From NCBI GenBank assembly GCA_022563615.1, contig JADFMZ010000053.1, positions 1 through 12,391 of the forward strand: a stretch of DNA of 12,391 nucleotides, in the 5' to 3' direction. This document shows positions 6,525-12,391 of the stretch, in pieces (positions within the stretch are counted from its first letter, which is position 1; each line of letters starts with the position of its first letter). The notes below the pieces were generated by a model, which was given only the letters and a program-made list of their open reading frames with translations, was not told the DNA's origin and did not search any database. The position numbers and the translations under genes are program-made. This stretch comes from Planctomycetota bacterium (GTDB lineage Bacteria; Planctomycetota; Phycisphaerae; UBA1845).

Positions 6525-8843
6525 TTATTGGCAGAGTTCTGGACGGAAAGAATACGCAGTCGTCTTGCCGACCTCTGGGGCGTCGCCCGTCTGCATCTCG
6601 TGCATGATGGCCAGGGAAAGCAGCCAACTCACCAGCGATTCGGCGCCTTGGTTGTGATTGACGCCGGTGCGTTTCAATCCGTCAAAGCACCCTCGCGTCT
6701 TGAAGTCTACCATGGAGACACCGACGTCGTTCTTGCCGAGATACCACTCGAGGCAGCGTCGCATTTCGTCAAGCCAGTAGCGATCGCCGGAGGCGCGGTA
6801 CGCCGCCTTGCACGCCGCGATCAGTGCGGCTGCTTCGAGCGGCTGTTGGTCAAACGCAGCCCGCGGTTCGCCGCGCACGAGCCAGCCGTCGTTGCCGATG
6901 ATCGAAAGGTGCCCTTGCGGTGCCGTTTGGATCTCGAGCAACCAGCGAAGTGTGCGGAGACCGCGATCGACGAGGTCCGCCCGGTCGAGTTGGTGGCCGG
7001 CGATGATGAGGGCCTGCGGGATGCGGCCGTTGTCGTACGTCACAACGTTTTCGAACCAAGGCCAATCTTCGGCTTCGTGCACGTCGAAGGCGGCGTTGAG
7101 GCGGTCGGCCAGGGCGATCTTGACCTTGCGCACCGCGTGATCGTCCGGAATGGCGCGCAGGTAATAATGCAGCCCGAGAATACTCAGCGACCAGGACCGC
7201 GGATAACGCAATGTTTCAATCATGGGGATCGCACAGCGAAACAAGTCGGTGGCAAGTTGGCGGGCGGAGTCACTGGGTGCATGGGACATGAGATAGCCCA
7301 AGGCCCACACGACGCGTCCCTGGCAATCATCGCTTTCCTCCTTGTCCAGCCACCTACGGTCGTAGGACATCATGTTCCGGAAGCGATTCGTTTCCGGGAC
7401 ATGGGCGTAATGCAGGAACCCGAGGTAGCAATCCATGTGAGCCAGCCAGCGATCATCCTGGAAGAGCGACCATCCCATCGACGCGACGATGAGCGCCCGC
7501 GCGTTGTCGTCCGAGCAGTAACCGTGGTGCCGGTTGGGCGTGCCGTAGACGGCGTGTTGGAATATGCCGGTATCGTCGGTCATGGTGTCCAGATGGTCAG
7601 AGCAAAGCTCCGGCAGCGACATGCGCATCCTCGCTCCGCGCGTCGCTGGACGTTCAGCCGACTGCTCCGCGTGGGAGCCGATGGCTTCGGTCAAAGCGTC
7701 GACGTACTGCCGTCCAACGTTCGGCCAGACCATCGAGCGGCAACGATCGTACGCGGCGCGCTGCATGGATAGGCGTTTACCTCGGTCGGCGATGAGTTCA
7801 CCGATGGCGTCGGAGAATCCCTGGACGTCCCCAAATTCGACAAGGCGCCCGCTCCCGTTGACCAGCAACTCCTGGGCGTGCCAATAGGGTGTGGAGATGA
7901 CGGCTTTGCCGCAGGCCATGGCGTATGCCAGCGTGCCCGAGGTGATCTGTTCCTTATCACGGTAGGGTGTCACAAAGATGTCGGCGGCTTGCAGATATTC
8001 GCGAAGATCATCGTCCGAGACATAGTGGTTGTGGAACAGCACATTGTTCTGAATATTCAGCTCAACAACGCGACGCTCCAAAGACAATCGGTAGAGCTCA
8101 CCTTGCTCCCGTCGTACGCTCGGATGGGTGACCCCGAGGATGATGTAGGCGAGGTCGGGGTGGTCGGGGACCACGGTCGCGAGCGCTTCAATGACCGTTT
8201 CAAGGCTTTTGCCTGGACCCAGCAGGCCGAACGTCAGGATCATGGGCCGATTGCTCACATCGAAACGCTTCTTGAAGGGTTCTGTGTCACCGAATGGTAC
8301 GTCGGGCACGCCGTGTGGAATGACACGGATGCGTTCGGTCGGTACGCCGTAGACTTCCGCGAGCAGCATTTTCGCCCGTGCGACCATCACCACAACCGTA
8401 CTACTTGTCGCGCAAATACGCTCCACAACTTCGCGCTGTTTCGGAGACGGTTCGCTCAAGACGGAGTGCAACGTTGAGATCAGCGGTTTGCGCAGGCGAT
8501 CCAGGAGATCGAACAAATGCTCCCCGCAGTCTCCGCCGAACAGCCCGTATTCGTGCTGCAGACTGACCGCATCGATCCGGCTTGTGTTGATGATGTCGGC
8601 GGCGTTTCGATAGTCGTTGCGACGCTGTTGATGGATCTCCGCAATCACTTCGGTGTCGTAGCTGTAGGCGCCGGGCTGGTCATTCATGGCCACGATCCGA
8701 ATCCCCGATCGCGGGTCACCCAGGGGCGCGTGGCTGACTTCCGATATGGCGGTGGCTAAGTTGTGCGTGAACGTGGCGAGCCCGCATCGCCGGGGGACGT
8801 AAGAACTGATCAGCGCCATTCGAACGCTTTGGGAACTTGACAT
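6525..8843 (-). CDS. Two-domain glycosyltransferase: GT4 domain plus C-terminal alpha/alpha-barrel-like domain
   Basis: Residues ~8-395 form a GT-B, GT4-type glycosyltransferase: SSYVPRRCGLATFTHNLA at the acceptor-side N-terminus, QHEYGLFGGDCGEHL near 96-110, STLHSVLSEP, VIPHGVPDVPFG near 174-185, LTFGLLGPGKSLETVIEA near 203-220, and DKEQITSGTLAYAMACGKAV near 296-315. The usual second Glu of the EX7E motif is not apparent; Ala or Tyr occupies that area. Residues ~405-765 are a separate helical domain with SDDNARALIVAS, DCQGRVVWALGYL, RYPRSWSLSILGLHYYL and WPWFENVVTYDNGRIPQALI, which suggests an (alpha/alpha) toroid of the kind found in sugar-processing enzymes. The start is ATG 8843, not the longer frame at 8888, because GAGGAAA lies 5 nt upstream. 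GH130 no. 1 follows, so the pair probably makes and breaks the same glycan. Donor (GDP-mannose is a guess) and product are unknown. Confidence 0.9.
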   Translation of the reverse strand: MSSSQSVRMALISSYVPRRCGLATFTHNLATAISEVSHAPLGDPRSGIRIVAMNDQPGAYSYDTEVIAEIHQQRRNDYRNAADIINTSRIDAVSLQHEYGLFGGDCGEHLFDLLDRLRKPLISTLHSVLSEPSPKQREVVERICATSSTVVVMVARAKMLLAEVYGVPTERIRVIPHGVPDVPFGDTEPFKKRFDVSNRPMILTFGLLGPGKSLETVIEALATVVPDHPDLAYIILGVTHPSVRREQGELYRLSLERRVVELNIQNNVLFHNHYVSDDDLREYLQAADIFVTPYRDKEQITSGTLAYAMACGKAVISTPYWHAQELLVNGSGRLVEFGDVQGFSDAIGELIADRGKRLSMQRAAYDRCRSMVWPNVGRQYVDALTEAIGSHAEQSAERPATRGARMRMSLPELCSDHLDTMTDDTGIFQHAVYGTPNRHHGYCSDDNARALIVASMGWSLFQDDRWLAHMDCYLGFLHYAHVPETNRFRNMMSYDRRWLDKEESDDCQGRVVWALGYLMSHAPSDSARQLATDLFRCAIPMIETLRYPRSWSLSILGLHYYLRAIPDDHAVRKVKIALADRLNAAFDVHEAEDWPWFENVVTYDNGRIPQALIIAGHQLDRADLVDRGLRTLRWLLEIQTAPQGHLSIIGNDGWLVRGEPRAAFDQQPLEAAALIAACKAAYRASGDRYWLDEMRRCLEWYLGKNDVGVSMVDFKTRGCFDGLKRTGVNHNQGAESLVSWLLSLAIMHEMQTGDAPEVGKTTAYSFRPELCQ

Positions 8844-8848
8844 CGTTG

Positions 8849-8855
8849 TTTCCTC
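8849..8855 (-). promoter_or_regulatory. Ribosome binding site of the two-domain glycosyltransferase
   Basis: On the minus strand GAGGAAA ends 5 nt before the ATG at 8843. It decides this start over the in-frame upstream ATG at 8888, whose extra 15 residues would be encoded by bases belonging to the kinase remnant region. Confidence 0.7.
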
Positions 8856-8917
8856 AAGACCACACATCATGGCGAAACCCATGCGCATCCATTGTATTGG
8901 TTGTCTGGCCGCACGCC

Positions 8918-9075
8918 AGAGCGCGAGGCGATGCCCTTCTTCATGACCTTGGCCGCCAGGACGCGGCGCGGTTTCTCCCGTGTGGCCTCGTAGACCGTCC
9001 CTATCCCGCCGGATGCGATCACGCGTTTGACGTGATACCGACCGATTCTCTCAGGACTCGAAGGGAGCTTTGGCG
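8918..9075 (-). pseudogene. Truncated Hanks-type serine/threonine protein kinase (N-terminal fragment)
   Basis: The minus strand reads PERIGRYHVKRVIASGGIGT, then VYEATREKPRRVLAAKVMKK and GIASRS. This is the first ~45 residues of a PknB-like kinase: the glycine-rich ATP loop (ASGGIGTVYEA) and the ATP-anchoring lysine in AAKVMKKG are both visible. After SRS the homology stops abruptly (GVRPDNQYNG follows) and a TGA occurs at 8869-8867. The catalytic loop, activation segment and everything further on are absent, so this cannot be a working kinase. The fragment has no start codon of its own in this frame. The wording resembles planctomycete kinases, from memory only. It abuts the transposase remnant on the opposite strand at about 9076-9079, suggesting that an insertion and deletion removed the rest. 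Confidence 0.75.
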
Positions 9076-9078
9076 ACG

Positions 9079-9411
9079 ATGAAGAAGATCATACAGTGGT
9101 ATGGGGATCTTCACGAACCGGTGGCCGAAGACCCGAAGGAGACGCTGACGGTCCATCCGCTGGGCCTTCCGCATCTTCTTCGCAGGACGTTTCGCGTCAC
9201 CAATCCGATTGAGTCGCTGTTTGACAAGGTTGTGTACCACCCACGGCGGGTTGAGAGCTGGAAGCGAGGGAGTCGAGTGGCTCGTTGGTGAGCCTCCGGC
9301 TTGTTGCTGTACGAGCAGAGATTCGGACGAATCAAAGGCCACAAGCAGATGCACACGCTGCTGCGGGCGCTGGAGAATCAGCGCGTTGACAGCAAGCACG
9401 AGGTTGCGTAG
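9079..9411 (+). mobile_element. IS256-family transposase remnant (C-terminal third, internal stop)
   Basis: The frame reads EDPKETLTVHPLGLPHLLRR, then TFRVTNPIESLFDKVV, RVESWKRGSRVARW, a TGA at 9289-9291, then ASGLLLYEQRFGRIKGHKQM and HTLLRALENQR, ending at TAG 9409-9411. This matches the C-terminal region of Mutator/IS256 transposases (L-x-R-L-G-L...TTNPIES...W...RW.A.GLL..E.R.R.VKG...LL.AL), including the Glu of the NPIES motif, which belongs to the DDE catalytic region. The N-terminal two thirds and both terminal inverted repeats are missing, and the stop falls where Val or Leu is expected, so the element is dead. A TTG-initiated version beginning at 9070 would add three residues. It lies between the two divergent carbohydrate modules. 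Confidence 0.82.
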
Positions 9412-9572
9412 ATAGCTGGAACCTCAGAGGATTTCAATGAATGCTGGGACACCGCCCATCATGGCGTGTTTATCTTTCCGCTTATATACTCGGACGACGG
9501 CAGCTACTTTACTCCGGATCGTGAAAAGACCGATTGGCCAACGCGAGCATTGACCAATCGACCCAATGGCCC

Positions 9573-9576
9573 GAGG
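9573..9576 (+). promoter_or_regulatory. Ribosome binding site of the plus-strand GT4 gene
   Basis: GAGG lies 5 nt before the ATG at 9582 and supports that start over the in-frame TTG at 9534, which would add 16 residues (ANASIDQSTQWPEVS) unlike the beginning of any GT4 protein. Confidence 0.55.
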
Positions 9577-9581
9577 TTTCC

Positions 9582-10709
9582 ATGCCTGGACAATTCGAGC
9601 AATTGAGGATCGCCATACTGTCGCCGGTGTCCTGGCCGGTGCCGCCGGAAGGGTACGGACCTTGGGAGCAGGTGGCCAGCAACCTGACCGAACAACTGGT
9701 CAAACGCGGTCATGAGGTAACGCTGTTCGCCGCCGCCGGTTCCAAGACTGCCGGTAAGCTCGTGGAGACCGTGCCACACCCGTTCTCGCTGTGGCCCGAG
9801 CAGGAGACAAAGGGCCACGCCCGTCTTGATCCCGATACCGGCCTGCTCGCGGGCCCCCCGAACTTCCGCGCGCTTGAGCAGCAACACATCGCCATCTGTA
9901 TGGAGGCTGCCCGCGATGGTTGCTTTGACGTTGTGCATTCGCATCTGCACGTCCACGCCCTGATTTTTTCCCGATTGATCCCTTGCCCGATGGTCTCCAC
10001 TCTCCACGGCGCCGCCTGGGCGACGGCGCACCATCCGGTTTTCGATCGGTACCGCGACCAGCCCTACGTCTCCATCTCCGACGCCGAACGGGCGTTCAAA
10101 CCCGATCTCAACTATGTGGCCACCGTCTACAACGGTATCAACATTGATGCTTTCCCGTTCTGCGAAGAAAAAGAGGACTACCTGCTCTTCGCCGGGCGAC
10201 TCTCTCCGGAAAAAGGGACGGCTCAAGCCATCGAGATCGCCCTCAAGGCCGGCATGCCCTTACGGTTGGCTGGCATGATCGAATCGCAATACCAGGATTA
10301 CTACGATCAACGCATCAAACCTCACGTCGATGGTCGAAACATAACCTATCTTGGCTTGCTCTCGCAGCGGGAATTGGTTCCTCACTATCAGCACGCCAGG
10401 GCGTTGATCTGCCCGATTCTGTGGGACGAACCCTTCGGCCTGACCTGCGTCGAAGCCCAAGCATGTGGTACGCCGATGATCGGTAGCCGGCGCGGGGCCT
10501 TCCCGGAGCTGATTCAGTCGGGCGAGACCGGCTTCTTGTTTGATACCGTGAATGAGGCTGTCGAGGCCGTGAAACACCTTGACCGCATCAATCCAAACAC
10601 GTGCCGCACCAACGTCAAAACGCGCTTCAGTGCACCGGTCATGGCTCAGGGGTACGAAGCGGTGTATCGAAGACTCGTTGCCCAAGAGTGTCCGGGAGCT
10701 GGATTATGA
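9582..10709 (+). CDS. GT4-family glycosyltransferase (375 aa)
   Basis: This is a cytoplasmic retaining glycosyltransferase with a GT-B fold that moves a sugar from a nucleotide donor to a glycan acceptor. Landmarks in order: RIAILSPVSWPVPPEGYGPW near residues 9-28 (N-terminal acceptor loop), DVVHSHLHVHALIFSRL near 116-132, STLHGAAWATAHHP, SISDAERAFKP, VYNGINIDAF near 182-191, LLFAGRLSPEKGTAQAIEIA near 201-220, and WDEPFGLTCVEAQACGTP, where Glu283 and Glu291 form a complete EX7E donor-binding motif. There is no membrane segment. The sequence resembles GT4 proteins commonly encoded beside GH130 genes. Its stop overlaps the next ATG by 4 nt (ATGA at 10706-10709), so translation of the GH130 gene is coupled. 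Sugar specificity cannot be read off; a mannosyltransferase is the natural guess given the neighbour. Confidence 0.94.
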   Translation: MPGQFEQLRIAILSPVSWPVPPEGYGPWEQVASNLTEQLVKRGHEVTLFAAAGSKTAGKLVETVPHPFSLWPEQETKGHARLDPDTGLLAGPPNFRALEQQHIAICMEAARDGCFDVVHSHLHVHALIFSRLIPCPMVSTLHGAAWATAHHPVFDRYRDQPYVSISDAERAFKPDLNYVATVYNGINIDAFPFCEEKEDYLLFAGRLSPEKGTAQAIEIALKAGMPLRLAGMIESQYQDYYDQRIKPHVDGRNITYLGLLSQRELVPHYQHARALICPILWDEPFGLTCVEAQACGTPMIGSRRGAFPELIQSGETGFLFDTVNEAVEAVKHLDRINPNTCRTNVKTRFSAPVMAQGYEAVYRRLVAQECPGAGL

Positions 10710-11638
10710 GCGATCTCGTCCGACGATTCGACAAGAACCCCATCCTCACCAAGGATGACATTCCCTATCCAGTCGAGACCGTACACAACGCTGGCGCCGT
10801 TAAGCACGACGGCCGATACGTTTTACTCTTTCGCTCCCACCGGCGCACCGGTCGATCGATCATCGGTTTGGCGGATAGCGATGACGGCTTCGCCTTTCGT
10901 GTCCACCCGGAGCCCTTCCTCGAACCTGCCAACGACGGCGCGTTCGCCGAATATGAAGAATTCGGCGTCGAAGATTGCCGCATCTGCCCGATCGACGGGG
11001 CCTACCTGCTCACCTATAGCGCTTACTCGCGCCACGGTGTCCGCATCGCCTTGGCCAGCACCAAGGACTTTCGACAAGTCGAGCGTATCGCCCTCATCAC
11101 CCAAGCTGACGCCCGCAACGTTGTGATCTTCCCGGAAAAGTTCGACGGGCGCTACGTACGCCTCGACCGTCCGCATTCGGAGATTTCACCCTGGTCGATC
11201 TGGATCAGCTTCTCGCCCGATCTGGTTCACTGGGGTGACTCGAAGGTGGTCATGAAGCCGGTGCAATACCACTGGGACGAGATGAAGATCGGTCCGGGGG
11301 CGACGCCGATCAAAACAGATCGCGGCTGGCTGCATATTTACCACGGCGTCTTTCCGACCATGGACGGTTCCGTTTACCGCCTGGGCGTCGCCCTGCACGA
11401 CCTGAAGGATCCGTCAAGAATTATCGGCGTTGGCGACGAGTGGATCCTTCAGCCGCAGGACCCGTGGGAGGTGACCGGCTACGTCCACAACGTCATTTTC
11501 ACCTGTGGTGCGATTCCCGAAGACGACGGCACCGTCAAGATCTACTGGGGAGGGGCGGACGAAGTGATGTGCGCCGGGACCGCAAGAATTGACGATCTGG
11601 TCAACCTCTGTCTTGACCATGCTCGGCCGGCGTTTTGA
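10706..11638 (+). CDS. Glycoside hydrolase family 130 protein no. 2 (mannoside phosphorylase-like)
   Basis: The 310-aa product is a second GH130 beta-propeller: NPILTKDDIPYPVETVHNAG near residues 11-30, YVLLFRSHRRTGRS, FGVEDCRI near 86-93 with the expected general-acid Asp90, LLTYSAYSRHGVRIALASTK, NVVIFPEKFDGRYVRLDRP, WISFSPDLVHWGDSKVV, EMKIGPGATPIKTDRGWLHI, YHGVF, YRLGVALHDLKDPSRI, GYVHNVIFTCG and IYWGGADEVMCAGT. It is clearly a paralogue of the minus-strand GH130 but quite diverged, so the two probably act on different linkages or chain lengths. The usual EDPR is EDCR here (Cys91 for Pro). The start is ATG 10706, overlapping the upstream glycosyltransferase stop; the frame opens further upstream (10601), but that part lies inside the previous gene. 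There is no signal peptide, so the enzyme is cytoplasmic. Confidence 0.94.
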   Translation: MSDLVRRFDKNPILTKDDIPYPVETVHNAGAVKHDGRYVLLFRSHRRTGRSIIGLADSDDGFAFRVHPEPFLEPANDGAFAEYEEFGVEDCRICPIDGAYLLTYSAYSRHGVRIALASTKDFRQVERIALITQADARNVVIFPEKFDGRYVRLDRPHSEISPWSIWISFSPDLVHWGDSKVVMKPVQYHWDEMKIGPGATPIKTDRGWLHIYHGVFPTMDGSVYRLGVALHDLKDPSRIIGVGDEWILQPQDPWEVTGYVHNVIFTCGAIPEDDGTVKIYWGGADEVMCAGTARIDDLVNLCLDHARPAF

Positions 11639-11697
11639 ATATCGAACCCAGCCCTGTGCCTCCCGAAAATGCCATCCGGCTCTTTCGAAGCCTGATG

Positions 11698-11712
11698 CGA
11701 AGCGGAGCTTCG
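11698..11712 (+). repeat. Small hairpin downstream of GH130 no. 2
   Basis: CGAAGC, a GGA loop and GCTTCG form a perfect 6-bp stem 59 nt after the GH130 stop. No U-tract follows, so it is at most a weak or Rho-assisted transcript end, or chance. Confidence 0.25.
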
Positions 11713-11771
11713 GCGTCGGAAAGGCCAGTAGCGAGAGATGAGGCGCTGCCAATTATCGAATGTAGTGTCAC

Positions 11772-11834
11772 AGCCGGTCTCGCTCTCGCTTTTGGCGCGC
11801 GTTATCGCCGTTGAGCACAGCCGCGAGACCGGCT
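11772..11834. repeat. 12-bp perfect inverted repeat with 39-nt spacer
   Basis: AGCCGGTCTCGC at 11772-11783 is the exact reverse complement of GCGAGACCGGCT at 11823-11834. The right arm lies inside the response-regulator remnant (the codons of GEAGLAA), while the left arm lies past the point where that homology fades, so the left arm may be a short inverted copy made during a rearrangement. It could also be a recombination or protein-binding site. Confidence 0.6.
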
Positions 11835-11893
11835 TCACCGTCGCAGGCCGTCTGTACTCGATAACCCTTGGACTGAAAGTTGTCTTTCAACCC
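11804..11893 (-). pseudogene. Response-regulator receiver domain fragment
   Basis: The minus strand reads GLKDNFQSKGYRVQTACDGE, then AGLAAVLNGD. This is the first helix, second strand and second helix of a CheY-like receiver domain (typically '..L...L...GY.V.TA.DGE.GL..A'). The preceding acidic pair and the following phospho-acceptor Asp are both absent: the reading runs into RQKRERDRL and a stop at 11770-11768. Upstream it is cut by the integrase remnant, whose stop codon (11889-11887) lies within the first codons of this fragment. It is non-functional. Confidence 0.6.
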
Positions 11894-12051
11894 ACGGAGC
11901 CGCGTGGGATCGCTTCGATGACGGCCCTTGGCGCGAGGTGGTCGAGGTAGCGGGCGGTGGTGGTGATGCTGGCGTGGCCGAGTTGGCGGGAGATGATGGC
12001 GATGTCGACACCTTCGGCGCGGAGTTGGGCGGCGTGCGTATGGCCCCAGGG
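11887..12051 (-). pseudogene. Tyrosine recombinase (phage integrase) C-terminal remnant
   Basis: The minus strand reads GHTHAAQLRAEGVDIAIISR, then QLGHASITTTARYLDHLAPR and AVIEAIPRGSVG, with a stop at 11889-11887. This is the end of a tyrosine recombinase: HTHA from the box II region, the conserved LGH histidine, and the nucleophile tyrosine in TARYL. The catalytic HxxR just before HTHA is replaced by PWG, and everything further N-terminal is absent (a stop lies at 12078-12076), so the remnant cannot recombine DNA. Its presence shows that an integrating element once ended or was broken here. Confidence 0.78.
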
Positions 12052-12391
12052 GTCGGCGGATTTCGCAACGACCCGTCAACTAGCGGGGGCAGCATATGGG
12101 GATCTGGAGATGAAATGTGTGGCGGATCTGTCGGTTCGCGATGGCGGTTCGCCGACGTAAGTCTTTGCTGCGCAAAGAGTTACTGGCTGTCGGTCGGTGA
12201 CACCCCGACACGAATTTGAGAGGCCCGCACCGGGTCGCAGTCGAGCCGCCCCTGGTTGCCAGCAGCAACGTTGGCACCCCGCGGCAGGTGTTCGGGCAGA
12301 ATCTGAGCGGCAAGACAATCGATGCCTCGGAGCCGCAGTTTGGCCTCGCCGCGGGTTGCCCTTCGTTGGGCCGGGGTCCAAAATAAAGAAA
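12052..12391. other. Unassigned right-end stretch, no recognisable gene
   Basis: Two readings stay open across the last ~200 bases. On the minus strand 69 codons end at TAA 12182-12180 and include GIDCLAAQILPEHLPRGANV. On the plus strand a reading includes NVGTPRQVFGQNLSGKTID and stops near 12385. Neither matches a family I know, and neither has a clear start. A perfect 7-bp hairpin (TCTTTGC, TGC loop, GCAAAGA) lies at 12162-12178 without a T-run. Confidence 0.3.

Noticed and set aside
6402..7772. 456-codon plus-strand frame opposite the two-domain glycosyltransferase
   Set aside because: The minus strand has clear GT4 and GH130 motifs throughout; the plus reading is Arg/Val-rich shadow translation typical of GC-rich DNA.
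9034..9411. Intact IS256 element
   Set aside because: The N-terminal transposase region and terminal inverted repeats are absent and there is an internal stop at 9289.
9412..9606. Short plus-strand reading after the transposase remnant (HHGVFIFPLIYSDDGSYF)
   Set aside because: It looks mildly protein-like but has no start codon context, no recognised family, and runs into the start of the GT4 gene in another frame.
12162..12178. Rho-independent terminator or integron attC site
   Set aside because: The hairpin has no T-run, and the flanks do not show paired GTTRRRY/RYYYAAC core sites.
1..12391. CRISPR array, tRNA or rRNA genes
   Set aside because: No regularly spaced direct repeats and no tRNA- or rRNA-like conserved stretches were seen on either strand.

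Overview
The window is about 12.4 kb of mostly GC-rich bacterial DNA (hand count roughly 58% G+C over 901-1020) made of two functional blocks separated and bordered by gene debris. Weak cues suggest a Planctomycetota-type bacterium: a fragment of a Hanks-type Ser/Thr kinase with the RIGRYHVKRVIASGGIGTVYEA style common there, and glycine-rich secreted-protein fragments. The assignment is tentative and could not be tested without a search.

Left block (1-4185), defence-like: the 3' part of a type I restriction-modification specificity gene (hsdS, running in from the left edge), then hsdM overlapping it by one base, then, 22 nt further on, a gene for a SEFIR/TIR-domain protein with a long unrecognised C-terminal domain. 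That third gene is interrupted by an in-frame TGA exactly where the family normally carries a tryptophan. No hsdR is visible. The first 300 bases of the hsdS frame are strikingly AT-rich (about 32% G+C over 61-300) and K-rich.

Middle debris (4186-5488): a short coding-like fragment on the minus strand, then two fragments of secreted, glycine-rich or beta-rich surface proteins in different frames and without a visible signal peptide.

Right block (5489-11638), carbohydrate metabolism: two back-to-back modules, each a GT4-type glycosyltransferase followed by a GH130 family enzyme (mannoside phosphorylase-like). On the minus strand a 772-aa two-domain glycosyltransferase precedes GH130 no. 1. 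On the plus strand a 375-aa glycosyltransferase precedes GH130 no. 2, with a 4-nt ATGA overlap. The two modules diverge from an intergenic region (8844-9581) that holds a truncated kinase fragment and a decayed IS256-family transposase tail. Together they look like an intracellular cycle of mannoside (or related glycan) synthesis and phosphorolysis, possibly a reserve polymer resembling mannogen. That pathway reading is inference.

Right end (11639-12391): no intact gene. It contains a response-regulator receiver fragment and the catalytic tail of a tyrosine recombinase, both on the minus strand and butted together, a 12-bp perfect inverted repeat, and about 340 bases that I cannot assign. Four mobile or truncated fragments around intact operons point to repeated insertion and deletion.
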